58,997 nucleotides of DNA from a virus, in IMG/VR virus record IMGVR_UViG_3300029999_000505, positions 1 to 58,997 of that record; one strand, given 5' to 3'. A program made the position numbers and the translations under genes. The notes under the pieces were generated by a model. That model searched no databases, was not told where the DNA came from, and saw only the letters and a list, made by a program, of their open reading frames with translations. Positions 24,194 to 34,500 of the stretch are shown one piece after another. The stretch's first letter is position 1, and each line of letters starts with the position of its first letter.

Positions 24194-24565
24194 ATGGGCA
24201 CAATGAAAGGGAAGTCAAAGAGACAGATTGAAGTCGTAGAGCGGCCCGCAAAGGCTTCGCAACTGACCGTTTCACAGGTGAACGCGCCGGAGTATCGCGA
24301 GGGCTATGCCAACAGCGTTGAGGTGAAGTTGAGTGTCTGGGACTTCCGTCTCAAGTTCGGCAGGACCGCGCAGACCGCTGATAATCTGACCGTGAACGTC
24401 TTTCAAGCCATCGACCTCAGTCCGCAACAGGCGAAGGCCGTGTGGAATCTTCTCGGACAGCACCTGGCCCAGTATGAACAGACATTCGGTCCGATCAACC
24501 TGCAACAGGTGAGCGCGCCGGCAGCAGAGCAGCCCGTGGGCGCAGGAAGCACCCGGCCGCAGTAG
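24194..24565 (+). CDS. DUF3467-like protein
   Basis: 123 residues from ATG 24194, behind GGGAGGAGAG. The core YANSVEVKLSVWDFRLKFG, later LSPQQAKAVWNLLGQHL and YEQTFGPI, is the DUF3467 pattern. The role of this family is unknown; it is found in bacteria and in some phage head/tail regions. The C-terminus is disordered. Confidence 0.75.
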   Translation: MGTMKGKSKRQIEVVERPAKASQLTVSQVNAPEYREGYANSVEVKLSVWDFRLKFGRTAQTADNLTVNVFQAIDLSPQQAKAVWNLLGQHLAQYEQTFGPINLQQVSAPAAEQPVGAGSTRPQ

Positions 24566-25002
24566 TGGACATCACTGTAAACGTTCTAGACCTCGAAGGT
24601 GTAGAGGGTGCACTCCGGGATGCCGGTCCGAAGCTCGCCAAGCGTGCTCTGCGTGCTGGCCTGAATGCTGGCGCGGATACTATGGTTGCGGCAGTAAAGG
24701 CGCTAGCCCCAGTGCTCAAGGAGGGCACGCCACAGCGCGAGCCTGGCGAGCTTCGCGACTCAATACATTCAAAGATCAAACTCTCGGCCAAGGAAGAAAA
24801 AGGTTATGCACTAATCGGTCCTGAATACAAGAAAGAGGATGGTAGCCAGTCTCCAGGTCTATACGGCCTTTTTGTAGAGTTCGGCTCCGTGCACGGCGAC
24901 AAGCAACCTTTCATGCGTCCAGGCTTCGACGAGTCAAATCGGGCAGCGCTGGATGCCTTCACCGCGGTGATGCGCCAAGGTGTCGATTCACTAAAATCAT
25001 GA
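24565..25002 (+). CDS. Tail completion protein, HK97 gp10-like
   Basis: 145 residues from a GTG overlapping the upstream stop (TAGTG). GALRDAGPKLAKRALRAGLN, then LRDSIHSKIKLS, YGLFVEFGSVHG and QPFMRPGFDES match the HK97 gp10 tail-completion family. It joins tail tube to head. Overlaps the next gene (ATGA). Confidence 0.85.
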   Translation: MDITVNVLDLEGVEGALRDAGPKLAKRALRAGLNAGADTMVAAVKALAPVLKEGTPQREPGELRDSIHSKIKLSAKEEKGYALIGPEYKKEDGSQSPGLYGLFVEFGSVHGDKQPFMRPGFDESNRAALDAFTAVMRQGVDSLKS

Positions 25003-25391
25003 TTGAACAAGGATTCGTGGAGCTTGTCCAGGGTGACGCCGGCGTCAGCGCGATAGCTGCGACAGGCGGGTTTAACGCCCAGTTGCCACCGGACTTCGTA
25101 TTGCCGACATGGACCTATGCTGTTGTTTCAGATCCCACTGATTATCTTCTGAGCGGTCCAGAAACACTCGCGCCGCGCCGAATACAGGTTGACTGCTACG
25201 GAAGCACGGCCGCAGACGCAATCTCATTGGCCAAGGCCATCGACCTTGTTGCAAGCGGCTACAGGGGCACGCTCACGGATCCCGATGCAACCGTGGTGCA
25301 AGGCTGCTTTCATACAAACACTCTGGACTTTTTTGATACCGGCAGCAGGAGCTTCCGGCGAATGCTCGAGTATCTGATCTGGTCAGACTAG
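24999..25391 (+). CDS. Tail terminator-like protein, DUF3168
   Basis: 130 residues. PTWTYAVVSDPTDYLLSGPE, RRIQVDCYG and the YLIWSD end follow the DUF3168 pattern, the family of lambda gpU-like tail terminators that cap the tube at the head end. Last gene before a strong terminator. Confidence 0.8.
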   Translation: MIEQGFVELVQGDAGVSAIAATGGFNAQLPPDFVLPTWTYAVVSDPTDYLLSGPETLAPRRIQVDCYGSTAADAISLAKAIDLVASGYRGTLTDPDATVVQGCFHTNTLDFFDTGSRSFRRMLEYLIWSD

Positions 25392-25420
25392 AGTAGCCAG
25401 AATCATCGCCACGTCCACAA

Positions 25421-25446
25421 GGTCGCTCGGTTGAGCGGCCTTTTTT
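25421..25446 (+). terminator. Rho-independent terminator before the tail tube gene
   Basis: GGTCGCTC (25421-25428) pairs with GAGCGGCC (25433-25440) around a GGTT loop, one G-T pair, followed by TTTTTT. It separates head-completion genes from the tail tube gene. Either a separate tail promoter or controlled readthrough is needed. Confidence 0.8.
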
Positions 25447-25487
25447 ATTGCCCAACCACACGTCACCCACGGAGACCTAAAACCGCC

Positions 25488-25937
25488 ATGACCACATCGA
25501 CCAAAGCATCCATTGGCTATCTTGCAACGTTCTCGATTGCCAACCCTGCCGTTAGCCCGCTGTCTTATGTGCAGATGGCGGAAGTTAAGAGCATCAAGCC
25601 CAGCATCGCGAGCATACCGTCGATTGACGCAACACATCTTCAGAGTCCCAACGCTACTGAGGAAAAACTGCCTGGACTGATAAAGCCTGGGACCGTTGAG
25701 ATGAGCGGCAACTTTATCGGGGACACGACGCAGCTCAGCATCCTCAGCATGGCGGAAAGCCGCTCCGTATTTCCATTCAAGATCACCGCGCCTATTAACT
25801 CGGGCACTCAAGTCTACACGCTGTCTGGCGAAGGATTTATCTCGAAGTATGACAACGGTCCATATGAACCGAGCAAGCTGAGTGAGTTCACGATGACCAT
25901 CGAGATGACCGGCACTGTTACCGAAACTGTCGTTTAA
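25488..25937 (+). CDS. Major tail tube protein
   Basis: 149 residues from ATG 25488 behind GGAGACC. Beta-rich with KSIKPSIASIPSIDATHLQS, KPGTVEMSGNFIGDTTQ and a final strand EFTMTIEMTGTVT, as in siphophage tube proteins (gpV-like/TTP). Position between tail terminator and chaperone genes agrees. It would assemble in rings on the tape measure. Confidence 0.85.
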   Translation: MTTSTKASIGYLATFSIANPAVSPLSYVQMAEVKSIKPSIASIPSIDATHLQSPNATEEKLPGLIKPGTVEMSGNFIGDTTQLSILSMAESRSVFPFKITAPINSGTQVYTLSGEGFISKYDNGPYEPSKLSEFTMTIEMTGTVTETVV

Positions 25938-25948
25938 GGGAGTAGCAC

Positions 25949-26299
25949 GTGACGAAGAAACAGTTGGCGGACAGGCTCATCGAAAAGGTTGAGGTACGAC
26001 TCGACGGTGCTGACTGGCCAATCGTGATCACACATAACGTGCTGATCGACTGCGAAGAACTTACTGGGCTGAACGTACTGACCGGAGAAGCGAACATTGT
26101 GCGTCCGTCGGCCAAACTGATACGCGCACTGCTGTATCTCGCTCTGAAGCGCGCCGGGGCAAAATACACACTTGAGCAGATCGGTGACATGATCGGCCCT
26201 CACAACATCGCCATGCTTCAAGAAGGACTACTCAAGGCGTGGGCTGCCTCAATGCCAGCGGAGGGGGATGTAGCGGACCCTATTCGGGCGGTCGAGTAG
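25949..26299 (+). CDS. Tail assembly chaperone G
   Basis: 116 residues from GTG 25949. Small acidic/helical protein (LIDCEELTGLNVLTGEA) located between tube and tape measure. This is the usual position of the lambda G-type chaperone, which coats the tape measure during assembly. Its 3' end overlaps the G-T frame. Part of the ribosomes would shift -1 near 26260-26268. Confidence 0.82.
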   Translation: MTKKQLADRLIEKVEVRLDGADWPIVITHNVLIDCEELTGLNVLTGEANIVRPSAKLIRALLYLALKRAGAKYTLEQIGDMIGPHNIAMLQEGLLKAWAASMPAEGDVADPIRAVE

Positions 26300-26628
26300 G
26301 ACCGCCGATCACTTGGCTAGACGCCTGGGCAGTTGCCCGACAGGAACTGCAACTGACAGACGACGAGTGGCTGGAGATGACACCGCGCCAGCTTCACGCG
26401 CTACGCAAGCGACAGCTCCAGCAGTTACAGCGTGAGGAGTTGCTCGTCGGTATCATCGCGGCGACCTCCGCGAATTACTCATTTTGTCGCCCTGACAGGC
26501 CCCTCAGCCCAGAGGTCTTCATGCTCCACAAGCTGCCACCGCAGCCACTCAAGCCGGTCACTGGCGAAGACATCATGGCAGCCTTCGCTCACATCAAGAA
26601 ACGCCAACCAACGAAAGGAGCAGCATGA
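26239..26628 (+). CDS. Tail assembly chaperone T part, made as a G-T frameshift fusion
   Basis: This frame has no good ribosome binding site. It continues G after a -1 shift and adds about 120 residues (TWLDAWAVARQELQLTDDEW ... HIKKRQPTKGAA). The G frame (start at position 2 mod 3) to this frame (1 mod 3) is exactly -1. G-T fusions are made at low level in lambda-like phages and recruit the tail tube protein. An independent start at ATG 26239 is less likely. Confidence 0.75.
   Translation: MGCLNASGGGCSGPYSGGRVGPPITWLDAWAVARQELQLTDDEWLEMTPRQLHALRKRQLQQLQREELLVGIIAATSANYSFCRPDRPLSPEVFMLHKLPPQPLKPVTGEDIMAAFAHIKKRQPTKGAA
26260..26268 (+). other. Candidate -1 slippery site for G-T
   Basis: GGAGGGGGA lies in the overlap of the two chaperone frames, before the G stop at 26297-26299. 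It is the only homopolymer-like tract there. It is not a textbook XXXYYYZ heptamer; slipping on the five G residues is the simplest model. Confidence 0.5.
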
Positions 26629-29600
26629 GCGTTGTTATTGGTACGTTGACCATCGATCTTCAGGCAAACACTGCCTCCTTCTCAAAATCGATGGACAAAA
26701 TGTCGCAGCTCTCAGCGAAGACTGCGAACGACATCAAACGATCCCTTGAGAAGATGGCCGTCGCGGGAGTCGCGATGGCAGCAGCTATTGCCACCGGCAC
26801 CGCGGCGCTGATCAAGAGTTCTATCGACTCGGCCTTTGCACTGACCAAGGCGGCCCAGGCAGCTGGCACAACGACAGAGCGCATGTCGGAGCTAAACTAT
26901 GCTGCGAAGCTCAACGGAACGTCGCTGGAGACCGTCACCAAAGGGCTGGAGAAGCTGAGTCAATCCGCCTTCAAGGCGCAGAACGGAAACGTCCAGCTCG
27001 AACACATCTTCAGCAGGCTTGGCGTCACCTACCTGGACAGCAACGGGAAGCTCAGGGACTCCGGCCTAATGATGCAGGACGTGTCAATCAAGTTCGCGCA
27101 CATGGCGGACGGCGCCGGGAAGACTGCGCTTGCGATGGCGCTCTTCGGTAGGGGCGGCGCTGCAATGATCCCGATGCTTGACGAGTACGGGCGCAAACAG
27201 GCTGAGATCAACGACGAAGCGCATCGCTTCGGGCTGGTGCTGTCAACCTCAACGGGTGAGGTCGCGGTCAAGGCTCATGACGATCTGGAGAAGCTAAAAG
27301 CCGTCTTCGAAGGGATGGGCTTCTCTCTGATGGCGGCGACGCTACCGGCGCTGGAAGAGCTGCTCAGCAAACTGGTTCAGCTTGCGAGCGCGGGCAATCT
27401 TCAGGACTTGGCCAAGACGTTCGGCGGTGGCGTCACAACGGCGATTCGCTTCATGGGCGACGCCCTGGGGTTTGCGGTAGCTCATGCGCACGCCCTAAAG
27501 ATTGCGCTCGAGGCGCTCGTCGCGATCCAACTGGGCAAGATCGCGATACCGCTTATCGCAGATCTTGCCGGCGGCGGAATCGAGAAAGCTGGTGCGGGAG
27601 TCGCCCGGCTCGCGGTCAGCCTTTTGGGTCTTGGTCGGGTTCTGCCACAGCTCACCGCGTTCGCTAGTTGGGCAAGCTATACAGCGCGATTCGTGGCTAT
27701 GCTGGCGTCGGAGGAAGGCATCGCGGCCGCGGCGAGCTACGTACTCGGCGGCGCCTTCGCCACTGTGCTGGGACCGGTAACCCTGACAATCGGCGCTATC
27801 GCGGCGTTAGGCCTGGTGCTGTTCAAGTTCCGAAACAGCGTCTTTAGCCTCGCGGGCACGACATACCAAATCCGTGACATCTGGAATGCCGCCTGGATCG
27901 TCATGGGCAAAGCACTGTCCTGGGTTGGCGGGGAGTTCATGAAGCTCGTGAACGTCATGCGCGGCGCGTGGACCAGCTTCATGGCGTGGTTCGCCGGGTC
28001 GGCCATCGTCGCGCTGTTCAAGAAATGGTTCGGCGAAGCTCTTACGTGGGCAGCCGGTATTCTCGGACAGCTCGCGCCGAAGTGGGCCATCAACGCTTTG
28101 GACCAAGCGAAGGCCGAGCGTGAAGCAAAAGGAGCGACCACGGGGGTTGCGCCGACGCCTGGAGCTAAGCCGGCGCTGCCACCAGCAGATACCTCCGGCC
28201 TGGGTAAGCAGACGACGGACGATCCGACGAGCAGGCTCCTGGCGGATCTTCAGGAGAAGGTTGCCGAGTCCGCACAAGTGGTCGCCGCATCCGGCTTGGA
28301 AGAAGAGGCGCAGCGAAAGGTTGCCGCGCAAAACAAGGCCAGCAACGAGATCATGAAGCTGGGCCAGGAGATTGCCAAGGCGACTCACAACCAGACGAAG
28401 GACTATGTGTCTTTGGTCGACGCTGCGACGCAGGCCATCATTCGCCAGGACAATGCGCAGCTCTCTGACAACGACGCTAAGGCGAAGCTAAACGACATCA
28501 TCGGCGTGGGATCGCGCGCGACCGCGCTGAGCATAAGCCAATCCGGTTTGATGATCGCAGCCATGAACAAAGGCAGCGATGCTGTTGCGCGGCAGAGTGC
28601 GCTCGATGAAGCCTGGAACGAGCTGCGCTCGAAGGGCGCGACTCTGGATCAGATACTCGCTCGTTCGGCGGATCTCTATCGTGCTGGACTGGCGAAGGAG
28701 AACGAGGAGATTGCCGCCAACGTGATTGGCATGAAGCAGGAGCTGACGGCGCGGCAGCTCGTGACCGCCGCAACGTTGGGAAGCATCGACGCGCAGCGAG
28801 CCGCGGCGCAGGCGGCGAAGCTGGTCGCGCTGGATAAACAAATAGCGGATGCGCCTGAAGCGATGAGGAAAGGGCTCATGAATGAACGTGCCGCGGTGGT
28901 TGCGCTTACCAATGCGGAGTATGCAGAAGCAGACGCGAAAGAAGCTCTCACGTTACTGTCGCCCTATGAGCAGTACGTTCGCGAGCTAGACGCGCTAAAC
29001 CACGCGGAAGCTGCTCTCGTAACGCTTCGCGGCACTGCGCTGAGTTACGGAGAACAGATGGAGGTGAACGCACGGCAGCAAGAGTTATTCAACAAGATGG
29101 TCGACCGAACGGTTGACGATCTCTTGCGCCAAGACAGCGCAATGGCAGGCGTGGATGCATTCTTTCTTAACATGGAGAAGCAGGCAGAGACGGCTTCAAA
29201 GATTATTTACGACGCGCTGAACTCAACCTTTACAAAGCTCTCCACCAACCTGACATCGCTAATCACGGGGGGTAAGGCAGACTTCGGAAAGATGTTTAAG
29301 GATATCGGCAAGGAGATGCTCGACTCGTCGCTCAAGTCGGGCATGCAGAGAGGCCTCGGCGCTCTTGCAAAGAGCGGTGTGCTCGGCAAGGGGATGAGTG
29401 GCATCCTGGGCGACGCGGTTGCTGGCAAGGCTGACGGCTCGAAGAACAGCCCGTTCTACGTGAAGATGGCAGACGGCGGTTTTGGCAGCGGCCCAGGCGG
29501 TGACGTTGGCAATCTTGGCGAAGGTAGTGGCGGCGGCGATGGCGACGATGACAGCGGGAGCGGTGGCGGCGGGTTAAACAAATTATTTGCAGGTCTTCTC

Positions 29601-29906
29601 GGCAGCCTAATCCCGCACGCTTCAGGCGGTGCGATGTCACCCGACAGCGCATATCTTGTTGGCGAGCAGGGACCGGAAATCATGTCGGGCGCGTCCGGAA
29701 ACATCACAAGCAACGCAGGGTCACAGCGTATGTTATCCGAGTCAACCGGAGCCGCGGCCTATTACACCATCGACGCGCGCGGCACTGATCCCGCATTGAC
29801 AGAACAGCGCACGCGACAGGCAATCATTGCGGCGCACGGCTCCGCGATCAATAGGTCGCTTCAGGCAGGCGCCGAGCACGACAAGCGCGTTCCGGCTAGG
29901 CGGTAA
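26625..29906 (+). CDS. Tape measure protein
   Basis: 1093 residues, overlapping the chaperone stop (ATGA). The N-terminus (MSVVIGTLTIDLQANTASFS) is typical. Helical regions with Ala-rich repeats surround hydrophobic segments near residues 240-480, including TVLGPVTLTIGAIAALGLVL. The C-terminal LNSTFTKLSTNLTSLITGGK segment is the usual tape-measure end motif, followed by Gly-rich linkers. By the common rule of about 0.15 nm per residue the tail would be roughly 160 nm long. Confidence 0.92.
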   Translation: MSVVIGTLTIDLQANTASFSKSMDKMSQLSAKTANDIKRSLEKMAVAGVAMAAAIATGTAALIKSSIDSAFALTKAAQAAGTTTERMSELNYAAKLNGTSLETVTKGLEKLSQSAFKAQNGNVQLEHIFSRLGVTYLDSNGKLRDSGLMMQDVSIKFAHMADGAGKTALAMALFGRGGAAMIPMLDEYGRKQAEINDEAHRFGLVLSTSTGEVAVKAHDDLEKLKAVFEGMGFSLMAATLPALEELLSKLVQLASAGNLQDLAKTFGGGVTTAIRFMGDALGFAVAHAHALKIALEALVAIQLGKIAIPLIADLAGGGIEKAGAGVARLAVSLLGLGRVLPQLTAFASWASYTARFVAMLASEEGIAAAASYVLGGAFATVLGPVTLTIGAIAALGLVLFKFRNSVFSLAGTTYQIRDIWNAAWIVMGKALSWVGGEFMKLVNVMRGAWTSFMAWFAGSAIVALFKKWFGEALTWAAGILGQLAPKWAINALDQAKAEREAKGATTGVAPTPGAKPALPPADTSGLGKQTTDDPTSRLLADLQEKVAESAQVVAASGLEEEAQRKVAAQNKASNEIMKLGQEIAKATHNQTKDYVSLVDAATQAIIRQDNAQLSDNDAKAKLNDIIGVGSRATALSISQSGLMIAAMNKGSDAVARQSALDEAWNELRSKGATLDQILARSADLYRAGLAKENEEIAANVIGMKQELTARQLVTAATLGSIDAQRAAAQAAKLVALDKQIADAPEAMRKGLMNERAAVVALTNAEYAEADAKEALTLLSPYEQYVRELDALNHAEAALVTLRGTALSYGEQMEVNARQQELFNKMVDRTVDDLLRQDSAMAGVDAFFLNMEKQAETASKIIYDALNSTFTKLSTNLTSLITGGKADFGKMFKDIGKEMLDSSLKSGMQRGLGALAKSGVLGKGMSGILGDAVAGKADGSKNSPFYVKMADGGFGSGPGGDVGNLGEGSGGGDGDDDSGSGGGGLNKLFAGLLGSLIPHASGGAMSPDSAYLVGEQGPEIMSGASGNITSNAGSQRMLSESTGAAAYYTIDARGTDPALTEQRTRQAIIAAHGSAINRSLQAGAEHDKRVPARR

Positions 29907-29912
29907 TCGAAA

Positions 29913-30533
29913 ATGTCGACCTTCAACGGGTTGCCCATCTTGCAGATGCCGTCTGTACCATCAGCGCCTCAGACGGTTGAGTTTACGGCTACAGAAATTG
30001 TCGCTGTAAGTCTGTCTCCGTTCACGGCGCAAGTGCAGACGCAGGACTGGCAGCAAGGCTGGCTCGAGGTATCCATCTCGATGCCGCCGCTGACGCAAAA
30101 GCAGGCTCAGCAATGGATCGCGTTTCTGATGAGTCTGCGAGGTCAGCTCAACGTCTTTCTGTGGGGCGATCCGCTCGCAGTGGCTCCGCAAGGCAGCGGC
30201 TTGGGTACGCCGGTTGTGTTTGGTGCTTCGCAGACGGGCTACACGTTAACGACAACAGGCTGGTATACAGACGCGCTCAACGTGCTCTTGCCTGGGGACT
30301 GGATCCAGATCGGGTTTCGCCTCTATCGCGTTGTTTCACCGGTGAACTCAGACGGCGCCGGCAACACGACGATCAGCATCTGGCCACCTCTGCGCGAGTC
30401 ACCGACAGTCGGCGCACCGCTCATTCTCAGCAACGCCAAAGGACTGTTCCGCTTAAAGAGCAATGTCCGCAAGTGGTCCGAGACTGAGGCGCGCTATTAC
30501 GGAATGCAGTTTGAAATCAAGGAGGCGCTCTAA
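29913..30533 (+). CDS. Minor tail / distal tail protein
   Basis: 206 residues. Beta-rich with Trp residues (WQQGWLEVSISMPPLTQKQA) and the segment FYLW-like NVFLWGDPLAV. It lies directly after the tape measure, where distal-tail proteins that start the tail tip are encoded. Exact family not certain. Confidence 0.7.
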   Translation: MSTFNGLPILQMPSVPSAPQTVEFTATEIVAVSLSPFTAQVQTQDWQQGWLEVSISMPPLTQKQAQQWIAFLMSLRGQLNVFLWGDPLAVAPQGSGLGTPVVFGASQTGYTLTTTGWYTDALNVLLPGDWIQIGFRLYRVVSPVNSDGAGNTTISIWPPLRESPTVGAPLILSNAKGLFRLKSNVRKWSETEARYYGMQFEIKEAL

Positions 30534-31112
30534 GTGTCACGCCCGATGACCCCAGCGCAACTCGCTGCGATCACGTCGCCCAACATTCAGCCAGCCCTCT
30601 TTGTTGTGGCGTCGTTTGCTTCGGGTCCGGTCTACATGTGGAGTGGCATCGGTACGACGGTGTGGGGCGGCAACACTTGGAAAGGTATCGGGACTCTCGG
30701 CTCTGTCGCGACGATCGAGGAAGGCGCAACGATTGAAGCGAAGGGGATCACGTTGACACTGAGCGCGATGGACCCGACGTTGCTGACAGGCATCACCGAC
30801 GAGTTTCAGGTTGGTCTACCCGTCATCGTGTATCTGGGTTTCTTCGCGGCGGGAGCACTTATCGACACGCCGCTCATTGCCTGGTCGGGGCGGATGGACC
30901 AACCAACGCTGGACGTGGACGGAAGCACTGCAAGCATCTCGATTGCTTGCGAAAACAGACTTGTCGAAATGAATGTCGCAGTCGACCGCCGCTATACGAA
31001 CGAGGATCAGCAGCTCGACTATCCCGGCGATACCGGCCTGTCCTTCGTCAACGCCATCCAGGACGTCACCATCTTCTGGGGCCACACGGCTTCCTGCGTC
31101 AATAATCTCTAA
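30534..31112 (+). CDS. Tail hub component, DUF2163-like
   Basis: 192 residues from GTG 30534, directly after the previous stop. SPNIQPALFVVASFASGPVY, EEGATIEAKGITLTLSAMDP and NRLVEMNVAVDRRYTNEDQQ follow the pattern of DUF2163 proteins, related to the hub components of gene-transfer-agent tails. It likely sits at the tail tip. Confidence 0.78.
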   Translation: MSRPMTPAQLAAITSPNIQPALFVVASFASGPVYMWSGIGTTVWGGNTWKGIGTLGSVATIEEGATIEAKGITLTLSAMDPTLLTGITDEFQVGLPVIVYLGFFAAGALIDTPLIAWSGRMDQPTLDVDGSTASISIACENRLVEMNVAVDRRYTNEDQQLDYPGDTGLSFVNAIQDVTIFWGHTASCVNNL

Positions 31113-31117
31113 CGCTC

Positions 31118-31549
31118 ATGTTGATACGGCGCAGCGATTGGCAGGCCCGTCTTCAGAACTATCTGCGCCAGCACGCAGGCCAGCCCTTCAGATACGGCTC
31201 CTTTGATTGCTGTTTATTCGTGTGCGACGCAATTCGCGAGATGACCGACACGGATGTGGCTGCGGACTTTCGCGGTCGATATTCCACGGCCATGGAAGCA
31301 CGGCGTCTTATGCGTGCGCAAACCGGGTCGGAGTCCGTGCAAGCAATCACCGAACTCATTACCAGAAAGTTCACGATGACTGAAACCACGATTCTGCTGT
31401 GCCAGCGCGGCGATGTTGCTCTGATGCGCAGAGCGGGCGGTTTCTCGCTCGGCATGATCGCACTCAACGGGCGCGAAATCATGGTTTGTTATCGTCGCGG
31501 TCTTATCCAAATTCCAATGACCCGCGCCATGCGCGTTTGGAGAGTATGA
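31118..31549 (+). CDS. DUF6950 tail-tip protein (NlpC/P60-like, incomplete triad)
   Basis: 143 residues. HAGQPFRYGSFDCCLFVCDA has the Cys expected of an NlpC/P60-like peptidase. The second motif reads GGFSLGMIAL, without the His seen in active NlpC/P60 enzymes. This fits DUF6950 proteins, found at the same position in many siphophages. Either a different residue completes the site or the protein is structural. Overlaps the hub gene start (ATGA). Confidence 0.78.
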   Translation: MLIRRSDWQARLQNYLRQHAGQPFRYGSFDCCLFVCDAIREMTDTDVAADFRGRYSTAMEARRLMRAQTGSESVQAITELITRKFTMTETTILLCQRGDVALMRRAGGFSLGMIALNGREIMVCYRRGLIQIPMTRAMRVWRV

Positions 31550-34500
31550 GCAAGTGGGTCGATATTGCAGCTGGCGCGGCAATGGTCGCGGCTGGGATCA
31601 CCTTCACGGTGCTGTCGGCTGGCTTCGCGACGCCTGCCACCATGCTGCTGATCACTGCCGGTGCGGGCATGGTGATGAGCGGCATCGGTACGCTGCTGAG
31701 CGGAACGGTCGGCGGCACGCACACCACGCGCCGGAATCCGATCGAGCCGTGGAACATCATTTATGGCCGAGCCAAAGTCGGCGGCACGCTGGTCTATGTG
31801 GGCGAGTGGGGCACGAACAATCAATGGTGCGACATGGTCATCGTCCTCGCGGGCCATCCATGCGCGAGCGTCGATGCGCTGCTGTTCGACGGCCAGCGGC
31901 TTCGACTGGACGCCAATGGATGCTGCTTCCCGCCCACCCAGCAGACTCTCCACCTCGTCAGCGTCAGTCGCACGAACGACGTGGTAACACTGGTGTTGCC
32001 GTACGCTGTCACTGACCTTGAGGAAGGCGATTCGCTCATCGTCGAGAGCGTCTCGGATCGCACCTTCAACGGCACGTTTCCGATGACCATCGTCAATCCG
32101 ACGACGCTGACTTATCTCTGTGGCGGTGCGCAGGTCGCAAGCATTGCAAACTCAGGGGTAGTCAAGACCATGTGGCCGAACTACGGCGCGAAAGTTCACA
32201 TGGAAGTGCTGCTCGGCAATCACACCGCAACGTTCCCCGGCATGGTCAGCGGAACTCCCTATGATGGGGACCTCAGTCGGACGCCCGTTCTCAATGCGAA
32301 TAATCCGTGGGGGCCCACCTGCATGCTGCTCGGGAAGACGTCCGTCTTCCTGCGTTTGCATTACTCAGACGCTATCTTCGCAAACGGTCTACCGACGATC
32401 AGCTTTCACGTTAGCGGAAAAAGCGGAATCTACGATCCGCGCACTGGGGCGCCAGGAGCACCGAGTACCGCTGTCGTTGCTCGCCCAACGACTCTCCTGA
32501 ACGGCTGGGGTAACAATGTGCACGCTGGACCATACGAGCTTGGCCAGGACGAGGCGACAAACTGGGGTCTAAACGATGACACGACCTACCCATATCTCAG
32601 TCCGGATGCGGCTGTGGATAATGACACAACGACGGCTGCGTCGGTAAGCATCTATCACGACCACAAGTATGCTGGCTGTATCTGGTCGTTCTCCTCTGTT
32701 GCCTCCCAGCAGTTGTATTTGAACGTGCTCTCGGAGATTCCACTGACCGCCAGTAATGCCCCGGTCACGCAGCGAAGCGCCGGGATCTGGTATTCGCTCG
32801 ATGGAGGCAACAGCTTCACGGAGCTTTATAACCTCGTGGCGCATCCGCTCGGCTACGACTCTGTTCTCCTGCCGCTCACGCAGGACATGAGTCAAGTCCA
32901 GGTCATGGCGTTTACTGACAGCCATGACGATATGAGCCACACCGTCTATGACATCACCGTCGCAGCTGTGTCCATGCAAGCGAGCAATACGGTGGCCAGT
33001 CCGACCGCGGGCTACACTGAAAACGCGGCGCTGTGCATTGCTGACTATCTCGCCCATCCAGTGTGGGGCTTCGGGTCCCCGTATGGAACGGAGATTCCGC
33101 TTCCGCAGTTAATCGCCGCTGCCAACATCTGCGACGAGGCCGTCCCGCTGGCGGAAGGTGGAACGGAATCACGGTACGCTTTGAACGGTCAGTTCAATCT
33201 TGAGATGAAGCGCGGCGAAGTGCTTCAGAACATGCTTACGAGTTGCGGAGGGCGACTCACCTACTCTAGCGGCCAGTTCGTCATCTGGCCCGCCGCGTGG
33301 ACCGGTGCTGTGCCCTTGGGAAGCTTGCCCCCTGTGACAAGCGGCGAATATGTCGCCTGGGCCTACCCGACGACCGCTTCGACTGGTACGGATAGTTCAG
33401 TGGGCGACGTTGGCAATATCAACGTGACTGTCGCCGGGTTTGATGCCTGGGCCGCGAGTGAAGGGAATTCGGCGGGTGGTTATCTTGAGCTGATCAACTA
33501 TAACTCCGGCAATATCTACGTAGGACCTGACGGCCAGCAAACGACCGTAAACCCAGGCGGATTTACGGGCGCGGCATGGAGCGGCTTTGTCATGCCGACG
33601 CTCCCTGGCGACGCAGTAATTCAGGCTATCTATCCGATGCTTACGCTGGCTTCGCCGTCTTCAGAAAACGGGGCTGGTGGTATCTGGGCCGCAGGGTCAG
33701 GCGTTTTCCCGTGGCAGTGGGAACCCCAGAACTACACTGGTCTGGTCGGTGGGAACATTCCCAACGGCACGTTTCCGGCACAGCAATTCTTTGGGAAGCT
33801 TGAGACTGAATTGACCGCAGCAACGGTCACAGGTTGCACCATTGGGTTACGTCTTGCCGGGGTCGGCGGCGCGCTGCCGCAGACCATCATCATTTCTTTC
33901 GTGGGCATCGCGATCTACTACACCAGCGCTTCGGAGGCGACGCCACCCGTTGGTTCGAATCTTGCAATCAACCCTCTTGTAAATGCCGCGGGGCCATTCA
34001 GATGGAGGCAGAAACTCGCCATACGCGATCTCTATAACGGGGTCAAAGGAACCTACATTAGCCCCGTCAATAACTGGGAGGCGAGCGACATTCCGCCTTA
34101 TGCGCAGGACAACGACCACGGCTACTATAGCGGCTCTCCGATGTTTCCCTTCGGAGATGCGAATCTCGCTGCCGATGGTGGCGACAGGCGGTGGCTCGAC
34201 ATCCAGCTTCCGTTTACGATCTCGGTCGCGTGCGCGCAGCGCCTATGCAAGATAGAGCTACTGCGGCGGCGTCAGCAAGGGACCGGAACGTTCATCTTCA
34301 ACATGGCAATGTACCAGGCAACCGTTCTCGACATTATCGAGATGACGCTCCCGCTTCTCGGTTGGACTGGCAAGCTTCTGGAAATCAGCGCGCATCGCTT
34401 CACGATGAATAAGCAGCAGATTGACGGCAACGACGTCACTCTGCTGGGCAGCGAAATCGACGTTCAGGAGACGGACCCGTCTGTCTATGAATGGAGCACG

